The notes under the pieces are model-generated. The model was not told the DNA's origin, made no database searches, and worked only from the letters and a program-made list of their open reading frames with translations. 64,000 bases of DNA. Origin: a virus. Where the stretch lies: positions 62,001 through 126,000 of IMG/VR virus record IMGVR_UViG_3300030041_000009; one strand, written 5' to 3'. This document shows, piece after piece, positions 51,791-59,729 of the stretch (its first letter is position 1; every line of letters starts with the position of its first letter). Both the position numbers and the translations under genes were made by a program.

Positions 51791-52306
51791 ATGGGTTTAG
51801 ATATATCATATTATAGTAAAATTAAAATATCAGAAAGTAATGACGATGATGACGATAATTATATTGAAAATCATAAATATTTCATATATCAATTAGGTTC
51901 ATTAAAAAATGGTCAATGTTATCATGAAACAGATGAATCTGAAAGTGACTCTTTTCATGTTGGATCATGTTCAGGTTATGGTGTTTGGAGAAAGAATTTA
52001 TTAGAAATGCTAGGATATATTAGTATGCAAGATGTATTTAATGATTTTGATACAAATATTAGAAAAATTAAATTAGATGAAATTAATTCAGGAGAAAAAT
52101 ATGTAGCTAAATCTTTTTATGAAATTATAATATTCAGTGATTGTGAAGGCGTTATAGGACCTGAAATATCAAAAAAACTATATGAAGATTTTGTTGAATT
52201 TGATAAAGTAGCAATTAGTCAAGGAGATTATTTTTATGATATTTATTCTAAATTTAAAGAAGCATTTAGAGTAGCATCAGATAATGGACTTGTTTGTTTT
52301 AGTTAA
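51791..52306 (+). CDS. Conserved phage/bacterial hypothetical (MGLDI family)
   Basis: 171 residues. MGLDISYYSKIKI at the start, FHVGSCSGYGVWRKNLLEMLGY (about 56-77), FYEIIIFSDCEGVIGPEISKKL (about 115-136), and FKEAFRVASDNGLVCF at the end. This pattern is frequent in phages and bacteria, with no known function. It follows the disrupted gene by 5 bases, so it was part of the same operon before the insertion. Confidence 0.7.
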   Translation: MGLDISYYSKIKISESNDDDDDNYIENHKYFIYQLGSLKNGQCYHETDESESDSFHVGSCSGYGVWRKNLLEMLGYISMQDVFNDFDTNIRKIKLDEINSGEKYVAKSFYEIIIFSDCEGVIGPEISKKLYEDFVEFDKVAISQGDYFYDIYSKFKEAFRVASDNGLVCFS

Positions 52307-52314
52307 GAATATTA

Positions 52315-52345
52315 AAAATAGAGAGATTTAAATATCTCTATTTTT
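52315..52345. terminator. Bidirectional terminator
   Basis: AAAATAGAGA and TCTCTATTTT around a 10-base loop between convergent genes ending at 52306 and 52328. Confidence 0.8.
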
Positions 52346-52693
52346 ATTTATTAAATTAAGTTCATCTAACCATTTTATAAAATTCATTCTATCTTCAGGT
52401 GTACCTCTAAAAAATTTACCTCCAAGATTAGTATATGATTTATTTTCTTTACTATATTTTAAAATTTCAAAATATCCAAGATCTTCATCTTTATCATAAT
52501 TCAATGATATTTTTATTTTAAAAAATTTTTGAGCTGGATGAAAAAAATTATGTTCATACCATAAAGATTTCCAAGAATAACAATCATACCATAAAGATTT
52601 CCAAGCTTTACCTGCTTGAGAATATGACATTTTATACTGCTTAATTTCTTTCTCTGTGTATTGATCTAATTCAAAAAATTTTAAGTGCTTCAT
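52328..52693 (-). CDS. Tag-like small protein with internal duplication
   Basis: 121 residues. MKHLKFFELDQYTEKE resembles the MKYLKxFE tags. Residues about 32-48 contain a tandem duplication (WKSLWYDCYSWKSLWYEH) from a 22-base DNA repeat. The rest (FKIKISLNYDKDEDLGYF, EDRMNFIKWLDEL) is not recognised, and the KFN end is absent. Preceded by a TTTAATATATACA motif at 52696-52716. Confidence 0.6.
   Translation of the reverse strand: MKHLKFFELDQYTEKEIKQYKMSYSQAGKAWKSLWYDCYSWKSLWYEHNFFHPAQKFFKIKISLNYDKDEDLGYFEILKYSKENKSYTNLGGKFFRGTPEDRMNFIKWLDELNLINKNRDI
52554..52605 (-). repeat. 22-bp direct duplication inside gene
   Basis: TCATACCATAAAGATTTCCA plus AG occurs at 52554-52575 and 52584-52605, 8 bases apart. 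The pair encodes KSLWYD/KSLWYE. The 30-base period keeps frame. Confidence 0.95.
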
Positions 52694-52715
52694 ATCTGTA
52701 TATATTAAATATTTT

Positions 52716-52841
52716 TTAAATTATATCTTGATTAATTTCTTGTTTAAATATATTATTTAATATTTTTGATTTTATTATTTCTCTATTATATTTATTTTTA
52801 AAATCATCATCTATATAATCTTTTTCTAAATGATCATTCAT
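52716..52841 (-). CDS. Small hypothetical ORF coupled to 53143 gene
   Basis: 41 residues, MNDHLEKDYIDDDFKNKYNR at the start. Its ATG overlaps the stop of the gene upstream by 4 bases, as in true coupled genes here. Helical, charged. Could also be chance. Confidence 0.35.
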   Translation of the reverse strand: MNDHLEKDYIDDDFKNKYNREIIKSKILNNIFKQEINQDII

Positions 52842-53143
52842 ATCAAATTTTTTAATTTTAATTTTCTAAATATTTTTATATGATATTCAATTATAAATTT
52901 TTTAAAATCTTCAAAATTAAAAAATTCTTTTGTATAGACTTTAATTTCATTTGTTATTTGGTAGTACCTATTAAATGAAATTATTTTATCCCAATCATTT
53001 ATTATATAAAAATTTATATTAATATAGCCATCTTGTTCAAATAGCATGAAATTATTTGTTTTATTTTTATAGCCTATAGATTCAATTAATTTTATGCATT
53101 TTTCATCATAATATTCTCTATATTTAAAATCAATCATATTCAA
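52838..53143 (-). CDS. Hypothetical protein
   Basis: 101 residues, MNMIDFKYREYYDEKCIKLI at the start, beta-rich middle, helical basic end (EYHIKIFRKLKLKN). Not recognised. No clear promoter; the 230 bases upstream are AT-rich and contain a host-type promoter for the opposite strand. Confidence 0.55.
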   Translation of the reverse strand: MNMIDFKYREYYDEKCIKLIESIGYKNKTNNFMLFEQDGYININFYIINDWDKIISFNRYYQITNEIKVYTKEFFNFEDFKKFIIEYHIKIFRKLKLKNLI

Positions 53144-53310
53144 TCATTATATTTGTAATTATATATTATTATTGTTATGATTTGTTTTGATATATTATGC
53201 TATAACTGTTTATAATTTATAAAAAATATTAAATAATTTTTTTATTAAAATAAAAATATCTACTTTTGTAATCATAAAAAACTAAATATAGTTGATTAAT
53301 TATTATTAAC

Positions 53311-53341
53311 TTTTTTATATCAGTTATTATATATATCTTTG
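53311..53341 (+). promoter_or_regulatory. Host-type promoter before 53376 operon
   Basis: TATCTTTG at 53334-53341 fits the Bacteroidota -7 element. The -33 position is a T run (TTTTTT) without the G. 35 bases before the ATG. The 232-base gap from 53144 holds no other feature that I can see. Confidence 0.55.
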
Positions 53342-53375
53342 TAGTGTAAAAATTATTCATTAAAAAAACATTAAT

Positions 53376-53894
53376 ATGAAATTAACAGAAAGAATTGAAA
53401 TTAAGAAATCTTATTTTAAAGTCAAGAAACAAAAATTTCGTCGTGACACACAAAAATTTGCAATTAAACTTATTAGGTTTTTTACAATTAGTGATAATAA
53501 GATTAATAAAGTAAATAATAGTGAAAATGAAGTAGTAAGTCTATGTAGACGACTTATTAGAGATAATGATTCAGTATTATCAATGACTTCAAAAACACTT
53601 AAAAGAATTATAGACAATAAAATAACTGGAACATATATTATTATTAGAAATATGCAAGTTCTTGTTTACCATAAAGAAACTGCATATCCACCAATTATTA
53701 TTTCAGATAAAAAATATTTATATCTTCTTGAAATATTTGATATTAAAAAAGAAGAAATTGAAAATGAAAAAGAAAAAGAAATTGATAATAAAGTTAAAAA
53801 TTCATTCAAAATGATTTATGCTAATATCGTTCAAACTGATTTAATCGAACAAGAAAGAAAAAATAATGAAATTAATAACATCAAAAATAACTAA
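53376..53894 (+). CDS. Hypothetical basic protein
   Basis: 172 residues, basic N-terminal half (KKSYFKVKKQKFRRDTQKFA), then CRRLIRDNDSVLSMTSKTLK and a Glu/Lys-rich C-terminus. GTYIIIRNMQVLVYHKE near 88-104 is a beta hairpin pattern. Unknown; possibly a nucleic-acid-binding protein. Four bases before the membrane protein gene. Confidence 0.55.
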   Translation: MKLTERIEIKKSYFKVKKQKFRRDTQKFAIKLIRFFTISDNKINKVNNSENEVVSLCRRLIRDNDSVLSMTSKTLKRIIDNKITGTYIIIRNMQVLVYHKETAYPPIIISDKKYLYLLEIFDIKKEEIENEKEKEIDNKVKNSFKMIYANIVQTDLIEQERKNNEINNIKNN

Positions 53895-53897
53895 AAA

Positions 53898-54194
53898 ATG
53901 AAAAAAATTAATAAAAATAAATTCAAATCTTTATATTATATAGGATTAATTTTTTATTCTGCAGTTGTATTTTTTGCTGCTGTTATTATTATATCTTTTG
54001 TTATATTTTCTTATAATAAAATTGAAGATAAACATAAAGCAGAAGTTGAAGCAAAAGAAGCAGCAGAAAAACCTGTAATTCCAATTGTTAAACAGATAAT
54101 TTATGATACAATTCCTGTATATGATACTATAAGACCTGTAAAGCATCATAAGTTTTTTGTACCTATTGTTAAAAATAAAAAAGATAGTTTATAA
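53898..54194 (+). CDS. Small single-pass membrane protein
   Basis: 98 residues. One membrane segment (about 12-37, YIGLIFYSAVVFFAAVIIIS), then an Ala/Glu-rich helix and a Pro-rich tail (KPVIPIVKQIIYDTIPVYDT). The layout is like an inner-membrane spanin or a periplasm-facing anchor; no partner is seen. Ends before paired hairpins. Confidence 0.6.
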   Translation: MKKINKNKFKSLYYIGLIFYSAVVFFAAVIIISFVIFSYNKIEDKHKAEVEAKEAAEKPVIPIVKQIIYDTIPVYDTIRPVKHHKFFVPIVKNKKDSL

Positions 54195-54198
54195 TATA

Positions 54199-54222
54199 AA
54201 AAGTCAGTTTACAAACTGACAA
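54199..54222 (+). terminator. First of two tandem hairpins
   Basis: GTCAGTTT and AAACTGAC around a short loop, with A runs but a weak T run, after the stop at 54194. It shares arms with the next hairpin. Confidence 0.6.
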
Positions 54223-54228
54223 AATATT

Positions 54229-54257
54229 AAAAAAGTCAGTTTTTAAACTGACTTTTT
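54229..54257. terminator. Second tandem hairpin, strong terminator
   Basis: AAAAAAGTCAGTTT and AAACTGACTTTTTT around two bases. Strong on both strands. Same arms as the hairpin 12 bases upstream. Confidence 0.85.
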
Positions 54258-54317
54258 TGTTTATATCATAAATACACTTCAATAGGATTATCTGGAAAGT
54301 CTAATAATTTATTTAAA

Positions 54318-54857
54318 TTAAATATTGACATTTTTTAATGATATTAATTTTAATTTTCTTTGATCAATTCTAATTCTATCATTAAGATTTATGATAGTTT
54401 TTTCATAATCAATTCCTTCTTTTCTTCTGTAAAAAATTCCAGTTAGTTCATCTCGTCCTGATTTTTTATTTGTTAACTCTTTATAGAAAAAAATTTCTCT
54501 TGACTTAAAGAATTCTAATTTACGACAACCTTTTGTACTCATTATATCATCAACTACTAATTTACCATCAATATAAAATTTATTAATATTAAATTGAGTT
54601 GGACTAAATTCACTAGTAACATTATATTTTATCATAGCAGGACCATACAAATTATGAAGTTTACCATGATTTAAGTAGTACTCATAGTCATCAAATAATA
54701 TATGAGTAATATCCTTCAAATTGAATTCAATGTACTCATATAAAGAATAAAATGACTCAAAATCTTTTTTATATAATCTACCTGTTACGGAATCTATAGA
54801 TAAAAAAGAATCAAAATCAATCTTACATTCAACATCTAAAAATTTATACATTATCAT
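54318..54857 (-). CDS. MORN-like small protein
   Basis: 179 residues. YYLNHGKLHNLYGPAMIKYN (about 62-81) and FYIDGKLV (about 94-101) follow the GxLHNxxGPA repeat of a phage family resembling MORN repeats, with no known function. Starts MIMYKFLDVEC; overlaps the upstream gene by 14 bases. It is the last gene of a minus-strand run of small beta-rich proteins. Confidence 0.55.
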   Translation of the reverse strand: MIMYKFLDVECKIDFDSFLSIDSVTGRLYKKDFESFYSLYEYIEFNLKDITHILFDDYEYYLNHGKLHNLYGPAMIKYNVTSEFSPTQFNINKFYIDGKLVVDDIMSTKGCRKLEFFKSREIFFYKELTNKKSGRDELTGIFYRRKEGIDYEKTIINLNDRIRIDQRKLKLISLKNVNI

Positions 54858-55122
54858 TTAATAACTTATTTAATTTATATTTTCTTGCATCTTGATTATC
54901 TCCAAAATATTCATAAAAATAAAAATAAACACTATATTCATCATATTCATCATCTAATGAAAATGATATTTCACTAATTTTATCATTAAGTATAATTGTA
55001 ATAACACTATCATATATATGAGTTAATTTATAATATTTTCCTTTTTCTAATTCAGGAAAATTATTAAGAGTTGTATTTAATGTCTTTTTACAAAAATATA
55101 ATTCATTAATCTTAGGATGCAT
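54844..55122 (-). CDS. Small array-related protein
   Basis: 92 residues. INELYFCKKTLNTT at the start, EKGKYYKLTHIYDSV in the middle, YFYFYEYFGDNQDARKYKLNKLL at the end. The framework (start motif with CKK, KGKYY, YFYEYF, RKxKLNKL) matches the 15-gene array at 59.7-63.6 kb. 11-base overlap with the upstream gene. Confidence 0.6.
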   Translation of the reverse strand: MHPKINELYFCKKTLNTTLNNFPELEKGKYYKLTHIYDSVITIILNDKISEISFSLDDEYDEYSVYFYFYEYFGDNQDARKYKLNKLLNDNV

Positions 55123-55366
55123 TTAATAACTTATTTAATTTTTCTTTTCTTTCTTCTTTAATAGTTCCAAAATATTCATAAAAATACAAATAACTCATAT
55201 GATTCTCTAATGAGAACACCATTTCACCAATATTAGAAATTATAACTACGTCACCATGATGACGATCTGAAACTTTATAATGTTTTCCTTTTTCAAAATA
55301 GTCATTATTAAATAAAAATTTCATTGCTTTCTTGCAATAATAATATTCATTAATCTTTGGACGCAT
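55112..55366 (-). CDS. Small array-related protein
   Basis: 84 residues. INEYYYCKKAMKFLF, EKGKHYKVSD, YLYFYEYFGTIKEERKEKLNKLL. Same framework as its neighbour at 54844 and as the tandem array. Probably a small SH3-like barrel with a helical tail. 17-base overlap upstream. Confidence 0.6.
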   Translation of the reverse strand: MRPKINEYYYCKKAMKFLFNNDYFEKGKHYKVSDRHHGDVVIISNIGEMVFSLENHMSYLYFYEYFGTIKEERKEKLNKLLNAS

Positions 55367-55649
55367 TTTCTAACTCACTTTTTAAATAATTAGCTAATCT
55401 TTGAATTTTATAAGCATCTTCAGGTTTAAAAATAAATTCATCAAATGCGCCATACCTACATCTATAACCAAAAATATATTTAATACCATATTTTAATCTA
55501 TTCCAAAATGATCTTCTATTTAATAATACATGAGCATAACATATAGGATCAATTTTACCTGATTCTGTTATATCTTCTTCATATAAAAATATAAGTTGAT
55601 GATCAGTTGAATGACAACTACAAATTAATATTTCTTCTTTATTTTTCAT
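55350..55649 (-). CDS. Conserved small phage protein (CSCHSTDHQ motif)
   Basis: 99 residues. ILICSCHSTDHQLIFLYEED (about 7-26) and LKYGIKYIFGYRCRYGAFDEFIF (about 52-74) form a pattern I recall in many phages, with no known function. The Cys/His cluster could bind a metal. It heads the run with two array-related genes. Confidence 0.6.
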   Translation of the reverse strand: MKNKEEILICSCHSTDHQLIFLYEEDITESGKIDPICYAHVLLNRRSFWNRLKYGIKYIFGYRCRYGAFDEFIFKPEDAYKIQRLANYLKSELENASKD

Positions 55650-55723
55650 GTTCTAATATTTTTTTTTATTTTTTTTTTTCTGTATTTTTCTTACAGTAAA
55701 CTTTATCTCTTCTTTTGTAATTA

Positions 55724-56008
55724 CTAACATTCTTTAATTATTTTTTCTAATTTATTTTTTCTAAATTCTTTTAAATCACAAAAATATGTATCAAAATCAT
55801 AATCTTCCATTCTTGGGGTGAACCAAAATGAATACCAACCATCACCATCACAACCATAACCATCATTAGTGTATTTTATTACAATAATATTATTATAATC
55901 TTTTTTCTCGTAAATAAAATATGAATAATTTTTTTTAAAAATCAATAGTTTATCAAACTCTCTGTAACAGTCCTTTATGCAAAAAACTTTATCGCCAACT
56001 TTATACAT
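55724..56008 (-). CDS. Small array-related protein
   Basis: 94 residues. MYKVGDKVFCIKDCYREF at the start (GDKxxCxKD as in the array), KNYSYFIYEKKDY, and DTYFCDLKEFRKNKLEKII at the end. It shares the framework of the 59.7-63.6 kb array but with a longer middle. It overlaps the gene upstream by 8 bases. Confidence 0.6.
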   Translation of the reverse strand: MYKVGDKVFCIKDCYREFDKLLIFKKNYSYFIYEKKDYNNIIVIKYTNDGYGCDGDGWYSFWFTPRMEDYDFDTYFCDLKEFRKNKLEKIIKEC

Positions 56009-56324
56009 TATTAATTATATTTTCTAATTTTTTCTTTCTTTTATTCTTAATCCAATCAGTTCTATTAAACTCAAATACAGATGGTATAATACTATGATCA
56101 TAATCAGTCATGATAATGTTACAATTTATTAAATCTAACCAACAATATGATATTCCTTTTTCTACATATCCATAAAATCCAGATATATATTTATTTGGTA
56201 TCTTAGGTATTTCAGATTCTGCTATTATTCTAAATTCATTTATTTTATTTGTAGGCTCAATATCTAAATTGAAACTAAAATAAATAAATTTACAATCATA
56301 AAACCATTCTTCTATCTCTTTCAT
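56001..56324 (-). CDS. Hypothetical small protein
   Basis: 107 residues, MKEIEEWFYDCKFIYFSFNL at the start, end DWIKNKRKKKLENIINNV. The C-terminal end resembles that of its array-related neighbour (RKNKLEKII). Otherwise not recognised. Confidence 0.55.
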   Translation of the reverse strand: MKEIEEWFYDCKFIYFSFNLDIEPTNKINEFRIIAESEIPKIPNKYISGFYGYVEKGISYCWLDLINCNIIMTDYDHSIIPSVFEFNRTDWIKNKRKKKLENIINNV

Positions 56325-56373
56325 ATTATATAAAGATAATGAAAAATAATGAACTATTATTCATTATTATTAA

Positions 56374-58008
56374 TTATGTTTTTAAAACTTTTATAGAATC
56401 TGTAAAGTGCTTAGGTAATATATTAGAATTATATTTTAATAAATCTGAAAAGTTTGAGTCTAATATAAACGTATCGCAGTAATCTGTTTCACTACGAATT
56501 CCTCTACCTACTTCTTGTATTGTTTGAACACATGCATTCCAGCTATACCATTCAGGCATCATTTTTTGTCTTGCTTTAATTTTTTTACTACCCAAATTTG
56601 CGAATGATATTTTTAACACTATTTGAAAACGAGCTAATTCATCATCTAAAGAAATTCCTTCCATCATAGATGGACTTACTAAAACTGTTGGAGCTGTACT
56701 TGTTAAATGTTTTTCAAGAATTTCATTTCTATCTTCAGTAGTGTGAAATAATAACCTTTCATCCATAATATTTTCTTTTAACCATTCTGTTATTTCATAA
56801 TTTGATGTGTGAATTATTCCTTTTTTGTTTTTATATTTAGCTAATATTTTTTTTATCCAAGGTATCTGATTCTTAAAAGTCTCTTCTTTACTATAAAAAG
56901 ACATTTTACCAAGTTTCATATAAAATATAGGATGATTTTTTAATTCAAAAGGAGAATCCATTTCATGATAACTTGTTAATTCTTCATCTAATCCATTAAT
57001 GAAACTAAACATTTTAGAATCGAGTACAGAAGCAGACATAAAAATTATATGATCGTATTTAGACCATACATATTGATTTAGGTACTCATAAACGAAAATA
57101 TGTTCAGTTACCAACTCTATCCCACTATAATTTTTTTCACTCTTATTTTTATTGATATCAAGAACTACATTATCTGGATCATTTTTATGTGAATCAAATA
57201 AATGTTTAAACGATAATAGTTTACTATCAATATTTTGTAAATATTTAGATAACTCTACTTTTTGTTTTGATTTTGATGATCCAGCAATATCAGATTCAAA
57301 TTGAGTTCTTTTTTTCTCTAACATTGGTATTAACTTTCTTTCTAAAAATTCTAAATATTTATCTAAAAATTTAATTTTTGAAATATATTTGCTATCAATC
57401 TCTTCAATTTCTTTTAATCCAAATCCACATCTTTTTAAAGTTTTTGAACTTAATTTTGAGGAAAGATAGGATGAGAAGGTTTCTTCGAATGATTGACACT
57501 CATCAATTATAAGTACATTACCATCTCTTCTTTTTAAAATATCAGGTTGAAATAATGATAATGTATCAAATAGATGAAAATTACTCAAACCTATATCTCC
57601 AGATATCCAGGAATTTTTAGCAATGTCATATGGACATTGATCACAATGTTTTTTCATTATAGCACAGAGTTCTTTAGCTGTACCGCAATCACAATCAAAA
57701 TCTTTACAATAATAGTTAGATTTGCCTCTATAATCATTTATGAACGGAAAATCTCTGATATACTGGCCTTGAAGTACCTTCGATGCTGTAAGAATATCAA
57801 ATTTGGCATCTGGATTCACGAATCCTTTATACCAATTGGCTAGCATTATGACCATGAATGACTTACCAACCCCAGTCGGCAAATTTTCTAAAATAAAACG
57901 TTTACCTGTCAATATACTATTTTTAATAAAATTTAGTCCATCAATTTGGTAAGATTTTGGTTCGTATTTGAGAGGAAAAAATATTTTTTTGTCGTCTATT
58001 TGAATCAT
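56374..58008 (-). CDS. XPD/DinG-like superfamily 2 helicase with Fe-S cysteines
   Basis: 544 residues. Walker A PTGVGKSFM (about 45-53); four-Cys cluster region CKDFDCDCGTAKELC...CDQC (about 99-125) like the iron-sulphur domain of XPD/DinG; DECQ motif II in LIIDECQSF (about 166-174); motif VI QEVGRGIRSETDY (about 500-512). DinG-type enzymes unwind DNA 5' to 3' and resolve R-loops or displaced strands. T4 has no such gene, so this is an added replication or repair function. The start is clear and a TTTTTATATACAAT motif lies upstream. Confidence 0.85.
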   Translation of the reverse strand: MIQIDDKKIFFPLKYEPKSYQIDGLNFIKNSILTGKRFILENLPTGVGKSFMVIMLANWYKGFVNPDAKFDILTASKVLQGQYIRDFPFINDYRGKSNYYCKDFDCDCGTAKELCAIMKKHCDQCPYDIAKNSWISGDIGLSNFHLFDTLSLFQPDILKRRDGNVLIIDECQSFEETFSSYLSSKLSSKTLKRCGFGLKEIEEIDSKYISKIKFLDKYLEFLERKLIPMLEKKRTQFESDIAGSSKSKQKVELSKYLQNIDSKLLSFKHLFDSHKNDPDNVVLDINKNKSEKNYSGIELVTEHIFVYEYLNQYVWSKYDHIIFMSASVLDSKMFSFINGLDEELTSYHEMDSPFELKNHPIFYMKLGKMSFYSKEETFKNQIPWIKKILAKYKNKKGIIHTSNYEITEWLKENIMDERLLFHTTEDRNEILEKHLTSTAPTVLVSPSMMEGISLDDELARFQIVLKISFANLGSKKIKARQKMMPEWYSWNACVQTIQEVGRGIRSETDYCDTFILDSNFSDLLKYNSNILPKHFTDSIKVLKT

Positions 58009-58045
58009 TTAATTGTAATTTTATTTATTGTATATAAAAATATTA

Positions 58046-58946
58046 TTATTGTTTATTCCAATTCATATAATCATAAATCTTATCTTTCCAATTATTTCTA
58101 ATCATTGATTTATAAGCGCCAGAACTATTTAATAATTTTTTATTATTTATTTTTATTGTTTCATTCAAACAATTTTCATAATTCCAATAACCTTTAGGTT
58201 TTGTTTTATTTTCCATGTGTGAACATATATCATCAATCCAACCATTTTTTAATGCTGATCCAGCAGCACTTGCATATTTTAAGTAAAATTCACTTTTAGT
58301 TTTGCATTGTAATGCAACTTCTTGACATTTTTCTTTTGTCCATATTAAAGTAATTCCTCCTAAACTTCCTGTTTTCGCTGTATTTAAAATAATCCAACCA
58401 TTTTTTTTTATATATTTCTAAATGTGTTTCTTCCATAATTTTTGCATCACTAATATTTAAATAATCTGTTAATTGAATAAGTGTTGGATTTAATTTAAAT
58501 TCTTTAAAATATTTATATACAATACTATTATTATATTCATTGAAATGTCTACTATTTCTATTTTTTAAATTATATGTCAAGCCAACATATACATTCTTAT
58601 CACTAAATTCATAAGAATATATACATCTTAAAAAATCGTTAGGTTGTATCATATGAGAACAAATTTCATCTATCCAGTTATTTTTTATAGAAACGTTATG
58701 AGCAGCATAATATTTTTCACCAAATTCTTTTCTATTTTTACATTTTAATGCTAGTTCTAAACATATTTCTTTTGTCCAATAATCTTCATGATGTTTTAAT
58801 TTAATCATATGTGAACAAATATCGTCTAACCATTTATTTTTTGCAGATGCGAAATACGCAGAGCCAGAATTTAAACTAAAGCTACCTCTTGTATTATATT
58901 TCAAAGCTTCTTCTTTACATTTTTCATAAGTCCATTTTAATTTCAT
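58046..58946 (-). pseudogene. GIY-YIG homing endonuclease broken by a frameshift in an A9 run
   Basis: The first frame (58946 to 58296) reads WTYEKCKEEALKYNTRGSF repeats, then a GIY-YIG core IYSYEFSDKNVYVGLTYNLKNR with a downstream Glu (METHL-type region). At plus-strand T9 (58401-58409) the frame breaks. In another frame the protein goes on from NGWIILNTAKTGSLGG through two more repeats (WTKEKCQEVALQCKTKSEF; NGWIDDICSHM) to a stop at 58046. The intact enzyme would have about 300 residues. Frameshift, slippage or a sequencing error in the homopolymer are all possible. Confidence 0.75.
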
Positions 58947-59125
58947 AGTATAATATGTTTATTTTTTAGTTCATCTTTAAATTTTAGATCTTTACAGAGT
59001 TCTTCTATTATGCTATATTCTAAAAATTTTGATTTATTTGTAAAATTATCATCTATTTGTTTAATAATATTAACGTCTAGTGATATAGATATCGACAATT
59101 TTCTATTTTTCTTTGGTGATTTCAT
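58943..59125 (-). CDS. Ribbon-helix-helix-like protein
   Basis: 60 residues, MKSPKKNRKLSISISLDVNI, then IKQIDDNFTNKSKFLEYSIIEEL. A basic start, a beta strand (KLSISISLD) and two helices fit a ribbon-helix-helix DNA-binding protein. It overlaps the homing endonuclease start by 4 bases. Likely a regulator or part of the mobile gene. Confidence 0.6.
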   Translation of the reverse strand: MKSPKKNRKLSISISLDVNIIKQIDDNFTNKSKFLEYSIIEELCKDLKFKDELKNKHIIL

Positions 59126-59138
59126 ATATTTTAGTTAT

Positions 59139-59160
59139 TTTTCTTCTATATATAAATAAC
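59139..59160 (-). promoter_or_regulatory. Phage-type promoter motif before 59125 gene
   Basis: The minus strand reads TTATTTATATATAGAAGAAA, about 14 bases before the ATG. A clear match to the shared motif. Confidence 0.55.
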
Positions 59161-59259
59161 TTAAGGTCGTAAATTGCTATATTTTTACTAAAATCTTACT
59201 ATATAAAATTTAAAATAACTTTTTAAATTATTTTTCATATAATAGATAAAAATTATATT

Positions 59260-59418
59260 ATGCGGAAAAAGATACCTGATGATCAAAAAAGGAAGAAGAT
59301 TTCATTTTCGATAGATCCAAGGGTTTATGATATGTTTGTTAGATATTGTGAGCAGAATGAGATTGAGAATTATTCTGGATATATTGAGAAGATAATAATT
59401 GAAAAATTAAAAATTTAA
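59260..59418 (+). CDS. Small ribbon-helix-helix-like protein
   Basis: 52 residues, MRKKIPDDQKRKKISFSIDP, then RVYDMFVRYCEQNEIENYSGYIEKI. Strand KISFSIDP and two helices fit a ribbon-helix-helix repressor. It is richer in G and C codons than the array that follows. It lies at the divergent junction, opposite the gene at 59125, so the two may regulate the region. Confidence 0.55.
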   Translation: MRKKIPDDQKRKKISFSIDPRVYDMFVRYCEQNEIENYSGYIEKIIIEKLKI

Positions 59419-59546
59419 TGAAGGATATTAAGACTATTAAAAGATCTAAAAAGAAGGTTATTCCAGTGAATGAAAGGACTTATATTGGATTTGATGTTAT
59501 AGAATTTAAGAGTGGTGGTAAATGTTACAGATTAAAATATGAATAG
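59418..59546 (+). CDS. Small basic hypothetical protein
   Basis: 42 residues, MKDIKTIKRSKKKVIPVNER, end GGKCYRLKYE. Its ATG overlaps the previous stop by one base, so translation is coupled. Not recognised. Confidence 0.45.
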   Translation: MKDIKTIKRSKKKVIPVNERTYIGFDVIEFKSGGKCYRLKYE

Positions 59547-59729
59547 ATGAAAGAAAAATTTAAAAAATACATATAATACGGAATAAAATGATTATATTTG
59601 ATATTGAATGGAAAATTGAATACAGTTGGAGTCAGAGTTTCTAATTTCGGTGAAAAACAATGAAATTAGTTTAGAATTACTTTACATTAGCAACAGTTCA
59701 TGATAGAAAAATAAAATTAGAACCACTTT
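59547..59729 (+). other. Region with no intact gene; relics including a degraded array copy
   Basis: Short frames only: one of 18 codons starting MIIFDIEWKIEYSW and an end that reads DRKIKLEPLYG, equivalent to the array proteins' EERKIKLEKLYE. So at least the 3' end of another array member is left before the first intact copy. Confidence 0.5.
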
